Shown here in pieces: positions 1 through 7,372 of a stretch of DNA of 12,662 bases (positions are counted from its first letter, which is position 1; every line of letters starts with the position of its first letter). The notes beneath the pieces are model-generated. The model saw nothing but the letters and a program-made list of their open reading frames with translations, made no database searches and had not been told where the DNA came from. The position numbers and the translations under genes are program-made. Origin of the DNA: Prevotella sp. UBA7551 (lineage in GTDB: Bacteria > Bacteroidota > Bacteroidia > Bacteroidales > Bacteroidaceae); the NCBI GenBank assembly GCA_002479145.1, contig DLLX01000047.1, positions 1 to 12,662 of the forward strand. Reading direction: 5' to 3'.

Positions 1-230
1 TAGCTGCAATGTGGGTTAAAACCACGAGACCCATGTTCTGAAAAATAAAATGATTTGTAATGTGTTGATAAATAGTTTGATACGTCTCTTTTCCAGAAAC
101 GTTAGATGTCCTGTTCTAAAAGGTCTATATCTTGTTTGTGTCATCGTTATATGCTTGTGCTTTAGATAAGTTTTTATGCAACAATCGATTTTCCTTTCAC
201 TCTTAAAATCTTTTCAAAAAATACCTTTGT
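1..230. other. Non-coding AT-rich leader region
   Basis: No open frame with a credible start or recognisable product is visible on either strand of this stretch. It is AT-rich, like the restriction-modification genes that follow, and unlike the GC-rich DNA from priA onward. A short imperfect palindrome (GTGGGTT-a-AAACCAC with one mismatch) sits near positions 12-26; it lacks a T-tract and I assign it no function. The end of an upstream gene may lie outside the window. Confidence 0.4.
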
Positions 231-263
231 TTTGTGTTTGATGAGAAAAAATGATTAAATTTG
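231..263 (+). promoter_or_regulatory. Bacteroidetes-type promoter for the restriction-modification operon
   Basis: TTTG at 231-234 is followed after 21 bp by TAAATTTG at 256-263, matching the Bacteroidetes primary sigma pattern TTTG/TAnnTTTG. Transcription would start near 268-270, giving a leader of about 20 nt before the ATG at 288. A possible TTG start at 261 lies inside the -7 box and so could not be in this transcript, which decides the start in favour of ATG 288. Confidence 0.6.
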
Positions 264-287
264 CAAGAGTTTTCAATAGACTGTATT

Positions 288-1358
288 ATGAGAAAAGCGA
301 TTAAACCGGGGTTGTTTGCCCAAGACCATAGTAATTCAAGTCGTGATTATACCAAGCCTTCAGTTTGGGGGAAGAATCAGTTTAACAGCTCTTTTCCTGC
401 TTCCTTGGTTGCTTATATGTTCTCAAAGCGTATTGCTCCAGTCTATTTATGTACTGACAAGCGTTGTAAAGTGGTTCATCAGTATATACAAGGCGACACT
501 CTTTTTGGCATCAATCCTTTGGCTAAAAACGCATTTTATAATTTTGAGGCGGGATATTCTGCCTTTGACAAGTACTATACAGGGGACAGGGAGACGATAG
601 ATTTGGTAATGATAGACTCCCATGAGAGCAAAGAGCTGATAGGACTGGAGGTGAAATTGACCGCATTGCCGGACAACACGACCAAAAATAAAGGCGATGA
701 GGGATACAGTTGTGAGATAGTAGTCCGTCCGCCCACGATTTGCTTTCTGGCTTGTACCATTTGTAAAAATTACGAGGGAGATAGAGGTCGCAATCGTTTG
801 AAGAAACTTCTTGGTGTTGTTCCTAAAATCAAACACTGGGAAGATGTGGACAATGTGCTTCCTTATTATAGTCAGATATTGCAAGCAGTCATGTCTGTTT
901 CAGCCGATTTGTGTCAAAATCAGACACCGCTTATAGTGCAGCCTGTATGGAAATCTGTGGGAGGGCGAGGCGTTTTGGCTGAGGACTGTCTTGATGTTTT
1001 CGTTTGGTCTAACCTGGCTGTAATTCAGATGTTTTGCCAACAGCAGAGTAAAGTGGAGATTACCCGCCACATGCGCACTATTATTTGGCTCTATCGCATT
1101 CTTTTTGAATATGTCACATACGGTCAGTTCGATTATGTAGCCATTATCAAGGAGCTTTCTTATGGAAAGGCCAATGACAAAGCTTTTGCTATTTCTGGCA
1201 ATGTGAGTCATCCGTTTTTGGCTTGTGACGAGCTGACACATCCGCGAATTAAGAAGAGCGAGATAAAAAACATAATATTAGGTGGTGGTCAAAATTATTT
1301 AAGTCCGGAGCGAAGATTTGATGCGGTGATAGTAAACAGCCCCGAATTGTTTGTGTAA
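288..1358 (+). CDS. HindVP-family type II restriction endonuclease
   Basis: Predicted type II endonuclease that cleaves unmethylated DNA; the family prototype HindVP is associated with GRCGYC. The protein is 356 residues from ATG 288. Family-like blocks are visible: NQFNSSFPASL near residues 30-40, FEAGYSAFDKYY near 86-97, then IDLVMID (D105) followed by LEVKLTALPDNTT. D105 with E121-V-K123 fits the PD-(D/E)xK nuclease arrangement, and VVRPPTICFLAC follows. The assignment rests on remembered similarity to HindVP, not on a search. The gene reads through open frame back to a TTG at 261, but that codon sits in the -7 promoter box, so ATG 288 is preferred. A cytosine-5 methyltransferase follows 11 bp downstream and is the natural partner. 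Base composition is clearly more AT-rich than priA and the GH2 genes, consistent with acquisition by transfer. No controller (C) gene is seen. Confidence 0.85.
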   Translation: MRKAIKPGLFAQDHSNSSRDYTKPSVWGKNQFNSSFPASLVAYMFSKRIAPVYLCTDKRCKVVHQYIQGDTLFGINPLAKNAFYNFEAGYSAFDKYYTGDRETIDLVMIDSHESKELIGLEVKLTALPDNTTKNKGDEGYSCEIVVRPPTICFLACTICKNYEGDRGRNRLKKLLGVVPKIKHWEDVDNVLPYYSQILQAVMSVSADLCQNQTPLIVQPVWKSVGGRGVLAEDCLDVFVWSNLAVIQMFCQQQSKVEITRHMRTIIWLYRILFEYVTYGQFDYVAIIKELSYGKANDKAFAISGNVSHPFLACDELTHPRIKKSEIKNIILGGGQNYLSPERRFDAVIVNSPELFV

Positions 1359-1369
1359 AGGAAGATTTT

Positions 1370-2272
1370 ATGAATGTTATTGATTTGTTCTGCGGTTGCG
1401 GAGGGCTTAGCTTGGGCTTTCAAGAAGCTGGTTTCAGTATCGTTTCCAGCTTTGATAATTGGGATGCTGCGACTGATGTTTATCGCCTCAATTTCCAGCA
1501 TCCTGTGCATAAGGCCGACTTGATGGAAGATGAAAAGGTGGTGCCCATTGTGCGTAACTATCACCCCGATATGATAATTGGCGGCCCACCTTGTCAGGAT
1601 TTCAGCTCGGCTGGGTGCAGAAATGAGAATGGCGGACGCGCTATTCTGACCGTTAAGTTCGCCCAGATAGTGTCAGCGGTACGCCCCCAGTGGTTCGTCA
1701 TGGAGAATGTGGCCAATATTGTGAAATATACGAAGCTGTTTGAAGCCATGAACCTTTTCCGTCAGAGTGGATATGGTATATCGTGTGCGGTGCTGAATGC
1801 CGCGCTGTGTGGTGTGCCGCAGCGACGAAAACGCTTTTTTATGGTCGGTTGCTTAGGTAAACGTGATGGTTTTTTTGACGATTTTTTCAAGGAAGGGCTC
1901 TCGTCCCGGGAGATGACTGTGCGAGATTATTTTGGTAGTAGGCTCGGATTGAATGCTTATTATCGTCACCCACGGAGCTATGCTCGGCGAGGTGTATTCT
2001 GTATTGATGAACCTTCGCCCACGATTCGCGGTGTAAACCGTCCGATGCCCAGAGGATATAAGCTACATCACAATGACCCCGTCAGCACGTTGGAGGGCGT
2101 TCGTCCGCTTACAACATTAGAACGTGCGGAGATACAGACGTTCCCCTCGGACTTCATTTGGATAGGGAAAAAAACGGAAGTGGAGCAAATGATTGGCAAC
2201 GCAGTGCCCGTCAAGCTGGCCGAACATGTGGGACGATTGATTCAGAAGTACATATCTAATAAGGGAAGTTGA
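1370..2272 (+). CDS. DNA (cytosine-5)-methyltransferase, partner of the HindVP-like endonuclease
   Basis: Transfers a methyl group from S-adenosylmethionine to C5 of cytosine, protecting host DNA from the cognate nuclease. All core motifs are visible in the 300 residues: motif I DLFCGCGGLSLGF (5-17) for AdoMet binding, motif IV GGPPCQDFS with catalytic C75, motif VI ENV (112-114), motif VIII QRRKRFF (151-157), the target recognition region about 161-243, motif IX RPLTTLERAEIQTFP (245-259), and motif X MIGNAVPVKLAEH (274-286). Length is typical of a compact type II enzyme. The start is supported by AAGGAAG about 5-11 nt upstream and by motif I beginning at residue 5. It lies 11 bp after the endonuclease gene and is probably co-transcribed with it. 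I found no clear internal TAnnTTTG promoter before it. Specificity GRCGYC is inferred from the partner, not read from the protein. Confidence 0.93.
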   Translation: MNVIDLFCGCGGLSLGFQEAGFSIVSSFDNWDAATDVYRLNFQHPVHKADLMEDEKVVPIVRNYHPDMIIGGPPCQDFSSAGCRNENGGRAILTVKFAQIVSAVRPQWFVMENVANIVKYTKLFEAMNLFRQSGYGISCAVLNAALCGVPQRRKRFFMVGCLGKRDGFFDDFFKEGLSSREMTVRDYFGSRLGLNAYYRHPRSYARRGVFCIDEPSPTIRGVNRPMPRGYKLHHNDPVSTLEGVRPLTTLERAEIQTFPSDFIWIGKKTEVEQMIGNAVPVKLAEHVGRLIQKYISNKGS

Positions 2273-2280
2273 CGGCAGTG

Positions 2281-2308
2281 AGCGGCTATACAAATAGAGT
2301 AAGCCGCT
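2281..2308 (+). terminator. Hairpin after the methyltransferase, possible weak terminator
   Basis: AGCGGCT (2281-2287) pairs with AGCCGCT (2302-2308) across a 14-nt loop, 8 bp after the methyltransferase stop codon. The 7-bp stem is GC-rich but no T-tract follows, so intrinsic termination would be weak. It could instead protect the transcript 3' end. Confidence 0.35.
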
Positions 2309-2392
2309 ATCGACCAGGCATTCACAACGTAGTTGGTAAATTGCTTTGTGCCGCTTGTATACTTTAAGTTTCATAGTTTTGTACCTTTTTCT

Positions 2393-2400
2393 TAACTTTG
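2393..2400 (+). promoter_or_regulatory. Orphan -7 promoter box (TAACTTTG)
   Basis: A perfect TAnnTTTG box stands in the methyltransferase-priA spacer. A well-spaced TTTG is not present: GTTT at 2368-2371 is at 21 bp and TTTG at 2378-2381 is only 11 bp away. Transcription would run through a 37-codon open frame (ATG 2412 to TGA 2525, rich in Ser, Phe and Cys) toward priA. It may be a second priA promoter or a small RNA start; the short frame is not convincing as a gene. Confidence 0.3.
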
Positions 2401-2518
2401 CGCACAACGCGATGATTTTGGATGATTGTAGCTCTTCTTTCTCCACTCTCTTCTTTTTCTGTTGTATATTCAAGATGGTGTCAGTTAGTCCACAGTATCT
2501 GCCGCAAAAGAACAGATT

Positions 2519-2552
2519 TTTGTGAGAATTGCGAAATAATTGCGTAACTTTG
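2519..2552 (+). promoter_or_regulatory. priA promoter, apparently giving a leaderless mRNA
   Basis: TTTG at 2519-2522 precedes TAACTTTG at 2545-2552 by 22 bp, slightly long for the Bacteroidetes pattern. The box ends 4 bp before the priA ATG at 2557. With the usual start a few bases past the box, the mRNA would begin at or next to the A of the ATG. Confidence 0.55.
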
Positions 2553-2556
2553 TAGC

Positions 2557-4836
2557 ATGACTTACGCTGACATCATCCTTCCTTTGCCGCTGGAGGGCTA
2601 CTTCACCTATTCTGTTCCCGACACGATGGCCGCCCGTCTTCAGGCAGGTTGCCGTGTGCGTGTGCCGCTTGGTAAGTCGAAAACCTATACGGGTATCGTG
2701 GCTTTCCTGCACGATCACGCCCCCGAGGGGCTGAAGGTGGGCAAGGACGGGGTCAAGTGCATTGCTGGAATGATGGACGATGCCCCCATTCTGCTGCCCG
2801 ACCAACTGCGATTGTGGCAGTGGATAGCCGACTATTACCTTGCCCCCATCGGCGATGTCTACAAGGCCGCGCTGCCATCGGGTCTGAAGGCCGAGGAAGA
2901 CTACCGTCCCAAGACGGAGCAATACGTGACCTTGGCCGACGACTACCGCTCACCGCAGGCCCTTCGCGCCGCCATGGCCATGCTTCGCCGCGCCTGGTCG
3001 CAGCAGAAGGTGCTCTCCTGCTATTTGCAAATGGCTGGAGCAGACGAGAGCCAGCCCCAACCCCAGCGCGAGATTACCAGTGAGGAACTGATGAACGAGA
3101 GCCACTGTACGGCCACCGTGCTCCGCCAGCTCGTCGGGCGGAAGATATTGCGGCAGTATGAGAAGGAGATAGGGCGCATTCCCCTTGGCGGCGCACCCCA
3201 TCCGGAGCACGTCAAGGAGCTGAATGCGGCGCAGGAGGAAGCCTATCGGCAGATTCTCGAGCTTCAGAAGCAAAAGGACATCACGCTGTTACACGGAGTC
3301 ACCTCGAGCGGAAAGACCGAAATATACATCCATCTCATCGACCGTGTGCTCCGCGAGGGTCGCCAGGCACTATTCTTGTTGCCCGAAATCGCCCTCACGG
3401 TACAGATGATGCAGCGGCTCCGCAATGTGTTTGGCGACCGTCTGGGCATCTACCACTCACGATACAGCGACGCTGAGCGCGTGGAGGTGTGGAAACGTCA
3501 GCTCTCCGACCATCCCTACGACGTCATTCTGGGCGCGCGGTCGGCGGTGTTCCTTCCTTTCCGCCGGCTTGGGCTGGTCATTGTGGACGAGGAACACGAG
3601 CAGAGCTTCAAGCAAATGGACCCTTCGCCGCGCTATCATGCCCGTTCTGTGGCCATCGTGCTGGCCAAGATGAGCGGTGCGAAGGTGCTTTTGGGCACTG
3701 CCACGCCCTCGAGTGAGAGCTATTGGAACGCCATGAAGGGCAAATACGGCTATGTCCGCCTGGACAAGCGGTATCAAGACATGGCCCTGCCCGCCGTGGA
3801 GGTGGTCGATGTCAAGGACTTGCGCCGCCGAAAGATGATGACGGGCAACTACTCGCCACGCCTCTTGGCCGCCATCCGTGGCGCCATTGCGGGGGGAAAG
3901 CAAGTCATCCTCTTCCAAAACCGCCGGGGCTATGCCCCAAGTGTGGAGTGTCACGAGTGCGGATGGACTCCGCGCTGTCCGCATTGCGACGTTTCGCTCA
4001 CCTATCATAAGGTGACAGGGCTGCTGACGTGCCACTATTGCGGCTATGTGTCGCGCGTACCGGCGTGCTGCCCCAACTGCGAAAGCAAGGATATTCGTGG
4101 GCGCGGCTTCGGTACGGAGAAGGTGGAGGACGAGTTGCAAGCCCTTGTGCCCGAGGCAAAGATAGCGCGTATGGACTTAGATACGACGCGGACGAAGAAC
4201 GCTTACGAGCGCATCATCAACGAGTTTGCCCAAGGCCAGACCAACGTGCTGGTGGGAACGCAGATGGTAACGAAGGGGTTGGACTTTGACAACGTGGCTG
4301 TGGTGGGCATACTCAACGCCGACGCGATGCTCAACGTGCCCGATTTCCGCGCCTACGAGCAGGCCTTTGCCATGCTTTCGCAGGTGAGCGGCAGGGCAGG
4401 AAGGAAAGGCGGGCAGCGCGGCACGGTGATATTGCAGACGCGTCAGCCCGACTCGGAAGTCATTCGCCAGGTGGTCCACCATGATTACCGCTCGTTCTAC
4501 GAGGCGTTGTTCGAGGAGCGGCGCGCTTTCCGCTACCCCCCGTTCTCGCATCTCACCTACATCTACCTGAAGCACCGGCAGGAGAAGACGGTCGAAACGG
4601 CATCGATGGAGATGGGCAGTCGGCTTCGCCAACTCTTCGGCGACCGCCTTCTGGGTCCCGACAAGCCAGCCGTGGCGCGGGTGAAGACGCTCTATATCCG
4701 CAAGCTGGTGCTCAAGCTGGAACTGGGAATCGACCTGCGGCGCATGCGGCAGTGCCTGCGCGAGGTGCAGTCGGAGATGCTCCGCTCCAAGATGTACGGT
4801 GCTCTGCAAATATATTATGATGTCGATCCGCTGTGA
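2557..4836 (+). CDS. priA: Primosomal protein N' (replication restart helicase PriA)
   Basis: A cytoplasmic 3'-5' helicase that recognises stalled forks and loads the primosome for replication restart. The 759 residues contain the whole family layout: the 3' DNA-binding domain (about 1-105, opening YADIILPLPLEGYFTY), a winged-helix linker region, Walker A GVTSSGKT (247-254), DEEH box (344-347), TATP (381-384), a zinc region with eight cysteines in four CxxC pairs (465/468, 474/477, 492/495, 505/508), motif V VGTQMVTKGLDF (566-577) and motif VI QVSGRAGR (609-616), followed by the C-terminal domain. All catalytic motifs are intact. ATG 2557 is the right start because the conserved N-terminal strand begins at residue 3. 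A promoter box lies immediately upstream. A GH2 gene starts 40 bp after its stop with no promoter that I can see between them. GC content rises sharply here relative to the restriction-modification genes. Confidence 0.97.
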   Translation: MTYADIILPLPLEGYFTYSVPDTMAARLQAGCRVRVPLGKSKTYTGIVAFLHDHAPEGLKVGKDGVKCIAGMMDDAPILLPDQLRLWQWIADYYLAPIGDVYKAALPSGLKAEEDYRPKTEQYVTLADDYRSPQALRAAMAMLRRAWSQQKVLSCYLQMAGADESQPQPQREITSEELMNESHCTATVLRQLVGRKILRQYEKEIGRIPLGGAPHPEHVKELNAAQEEAYRQILELQKQKDITLLHGVTSSGKTEIYIHLIDRVLREGRQALFLLPEIALTVQMMQRLRNVFGDRLGIYHSRYSDAERVEVWKRQLSDHPYDVILGARSAVFLPFRRLGLVIVDEEHEQSFKQMDPSPRYHARSVAIVLAKMSGAKVLLGTATPSSESYWNAMKGKYGYVRLDKRYQDMALPAVEVVDVKDLRRRKMMTGNYSPRLLAAIRGAIAGGKQVILFQNRRGYAPSVECHECGWTPRCPHCDVSLTYHKVTGLLTCHYCGYVSRVPACCPNCESKDIRGRGFGTEKVEDELQALVPEAKIARMDLDTTRTKNAYERIINEFAQGQTNVLVGTQMVTKGLDFDNVAVVGILNADAMLNVPDFRAYEQAFAMLSQVSGRAGRKGGQRGTVILQTRQPDSEVIRQVVHHDYRSFYEALFEERRAFRYPPFSHLTYIYLKHRQEKTVETASMEMGSRLRQLFGDRLLGPDKPAVARVKTLYIRKLVLKLELGIDLRRMRQCLREVQSEMLRSKMYGALQIYYDVDPL

Positions 4837-4876
4837 TGGGGCATCTTCCTATTCGTCAAACCAATCACTATTGATA

Positions 4877-7333
4877 ATGAAGAGAATAATTTCCTTATTG
4901 TGTTTCCTCCTGGCTGCTCTTGCGGGGCAAGCCCGGACGCGTGTTAATTTCGACGCCGACTGGCTCTTTCAGCTCGGCGACGACTCCACGATGGCTGCCC
5001 CTGCCTACGACGACAGCGGCTGGAGAAGGCTCTCTTTGCCCCACGACTGGGCGATAGAGGGCGATTTCTATGTCGGCAATCCCAGTGGGGCGAGCGGCGG
5101 AGCTTTGCCCGGCGGGGTGGGATGGTATCGCAAACACTTCCGCTTGGCGGCCGGAAGGTCTGATGAGCGGGTGACCATCACGTTTGATGGCGTCTATATG
5201 AACGCCACCGTCTATGTCAATGGCCATGCCTTGGGCACGCGCCCATACGGCTATTCCACCTTCGAGTATGACATTACTCCCTACATCGACAGGACGGGGG
5301 AGAACGTGCTGGCTGTCCGTGTCGACAATTCCGACCAGCCCAACAGCCGTTGGTACTCTGGATGTGGCATCTATCGCCATGTGTGGCTCACCACTTCGTC
5401 GCCCCTTCGTGTCGCCCAATGGGGTGTACATGCCGTCCCCAGTCTGCGGAAGGGCAACACATGGGAGGTGAAAGTGGATGTGGCATTGCAGAATGACGGT
5501 GCAAAGCCCCGTCAGTTGAGGCTGCGCCACCAGCTCATAGCCCCCAATGGGTGCGTCGTGGCCACGTGTGAGGGAGGCGCGAAGGGTCAGGTGCTCGTGG
5601 TGAGAAAGCCCGTGCTGTGGGACATTTACCAAGGCAACGTCTACCAAGTGGTGACGGAGGTGGTGGCCGACGGGCAGATTGTCGACCGCGTGAGTACCCC
5701 TACGGCTTTCCGCAGCTTCCGTTTCGATGCGAAGACCGGCTTCTGGCTCAACGGAAAGAACCTGAAAATCAACGGCGTATGCGAGCATCACGACCTTGGA
5801 GCGTTGGGAGCGGCCCTCAACGAGGATGCGCTCCACCGCAAATTGGTGCGACTAAAGGAGATGGGCGTGAATGCCATCCGCTGCAGCCACAACCCTCCAG
5901 CCCCCGAATTGCTCAACATGTGCGACACGATGGGGCTTGTGGTCATGGACGAGAGCTTCGATATGTGGCGGCGTAGGAAGACGAAAAACGACTATGCGCG
6001 GTTCTTTGACGAGTGGCATGAGCGCGATTTGTCCGACCTTGTGCGCCGCGACCGCAACCATCCCAGCATCATCGTGTGGAGCATTGGCAACGAAGTGCTC
6101 GAGCAATGGTCTGGTGCCGATGCCGATGAGCTGACCCTTGAGCAGGCCAACCTGATTCTCAATGCGGGTCACGATGCCTCCACGCTTGCCCATGGCGACG
6201 ATATGTCGCCCAATTCGCTGCTCACCATCCATCTCGCTGAGATCATCAAGCGTTATGACACCACCCGTCCCATCACGGCAGGATGCAACGAGCCTTCGCC
6301 CGACAACCATCTTTTCAAGTCGGGAGCGATAGACCTGATTGGCTTCAACTATCACCATCAGTGGGTAAAAGATGTGCCAAAGAACTTCCCAGGCAAGCCT
6401 TTCCTCTTCACCGAAAGCGTGTCCGCACTGCAAACACGCGGCTATTACCGTATGCCTTCGGACAGTGTGTATGTCCTTCCAGCCCGTTGGGATCTCCCTT
6501 ATACCGACCCCACGATGATGTGCTCGTCCTATGACAATTCCCATGCGCCCTGGTCATCGACCCATGAGGCCACTTGGGAGGTGGTGAAGCACACGCCTTA
6601 CTGTGCGGGACAGTTTATCTGGACGGGCTTCGACTACCTTGGCGAGCCCACTCCCTACGGTTTTCCCGCGCGAAGCAGCTACTTCGGCATTATCGACCTG
6701 GCAGGATTCCCCAAGGATATTTACTATATGTACCAGAGCGAATGGACGAATAAGCCCGTACTCCACCTCTTTCCTCACTGGAACTGGCTTCCCGGCCAGA
6801 CCATTGACATGTGGTGCTACTACAATCAGGCCGATGAGGTGGAGCTTTTCATCAACGGACGCAGCCAGGGTGTGCGCAAAAAGAAAGACGATCACCAGTA
6901 TCACGTGATGTGGCGGGTGCAGTTTGAGCCTGGAGAGGTGCGTGTCGTGGCGCGAAAGCAGGGCGTTGAGGTGCGCTCCGAGACCATAAGGACAGCCGGC
7001 CCGGCCGAGAACATCCGTCTTTCTACCGATTATCGCGGGGAAAATACCCTCTTTGTCGCTGCCGAAGTGACCGATCGCAACGGCAATCTCTGCTCATTGG
7101 CCGAGAATGACATCCACTTCAAGGCCGAGAATGCTGACATCATTGGTGTCGATAACGGCAGCCAGTTCTCCACAGAGCGCTTCAAAGCCGACCACCGCAA
7201 GGCCTTCTTTGGCAAGGCTATGGTCATCCTGCGTGTCCAAGACAGCAGCAAGCCGGTGCGGATAAAGGCGGTTGCCGCCGACTTGAAAGAAGCTACACTG
7301 ACGGAATCCGTACTCGGTGGAAGTGGGAAATAA
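4877..7333 (+). CDS. Secreted glycoside hydrolase family 2 enzyme (probable beta-galactosidase, DUF4982 type)
   Basis: Probably hydrolyses terminal beta-galactosides in the periplasm or at the surface. From ATG 4877 the protein has 818 residues and begins with a signal peptide (KR then LLCFLLAALAGQA, about 19 residues). Open frame extends to a GTG at 4799 inside priA, but only the ATG 4877 start puts the signal sequence at the N-terminus. Domains in order: GH2 sugar-binding jelly roll (about 20-175, with PNSRWYSGCGIYRHVWL at its end), an immunoglobulin-like domain, and a TIM barrel with the signature HPSIIVWSIGNEV, where E406 is the expected acid/base and FTES E513 the expected nucleophile. 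A DUF4982 domain follows (HWNWLPGQTIDMW near 634-646, ELFINGRSQG near 656-665), then a C-terminal GH2 Ig-like domain (GPAENIRLSTDYRG onward). A second GH2 gene follows after 39 bp. GH2 also includes glucuronidases and mannosidases, so the sugar is not certain. Confidence 0.88.
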   Translation: MKRIISLLCFLLAALAGQARTRVNFDADWLFQLGDDSTMAAPAYDDSGWRRLSLPHDWAIEGDFYVGNPSGASGGALPGGVGWYRKHFRLAAGRSDERVTITFDGVYMNATVYVNGHALGTRPYGYSTFEYDITPYIDRTGENVLAVRVDNSDQPNSRWYSGCGIYRHVWLTTSSPLRVAQWGVHAVPSLRKGNTWEVKVDVALQNDGAKPRQLRLRHQLIAPNGCVVATCEGGAKGQVLVVRKPVLWDIYQGNVYQVVTEVVADGQIVDRVSTPTAFRSFRFDAKTGFWLNGKNLKINGVCEHHDLGALGAALNEDALHRKLVRLKEMGVNAIRCSHNPPAPELLNMCDTMGLVVMDESFDMWRRRKTKNDYARFFDEWHERDLSDLVRRDRNHPSIIVWSIGNEVLEQWSGADADELTLEQANLILNAGHDASTLAHGDDMSPNSLLTIHLAEIIKRYDTTRPITAGCNEPSPDNHLFKSGAIDLIGFNYHHQWVKDVPKNFPGKPFLFTESVSALQTRGYYRMPSDSVYVLPARWDLPYTDPTMMCSSYDNSHAPWSSTHEATWEVVKHTPYCAGQFIWTGFDYLGEPTPYGFPARSSYFGIIDLAGFPKDIYYMYQSEWTNKPVLHLFPHWNWLPGQTIDMWCYYNQADEVELFINGRSQGVRKKKDDHQYHVMWRVQFEPGEVRVVARKQGVEVRSETIRTAGPAENIRLSTDYRGENTLFVAAEVTDRNGNLCSLAENDIHFKAENADIIGVDNGSQFSTERFKADHRKAFFGKAMVILRVQDSSKPVRIKAVAADLKEATLTESVLGGSGK

Positions 7334-7372
7334 TACCATTTTGGTGAGGGAAAAGCAACAGGTCAACTCTGT

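Noticed and set aside
261..287. Upstream TTG extension of the endonuclease
   Set aside because: The TTG is part of the TAAATTTG promoter box, and the family-like sequence begins only after ATG 288.
2117..2473. Minus-strand frame of 118 codons across the methyltransferase 3' end
   Set aside because: More than a third overlaps the conserved C-terminal motifs of the methyltransferase, and the rest is Lys-rich low-complexity translation of an AT-rich spacer. It has no promoter or ribosome binding site.
4799..4876. GTG start of the first GH2 gene inside priA
   Set aside because: It would place 26 residues of out-of-frame priA-derived sequence ahead of a clear signal peptide that begins at ATG 4877.
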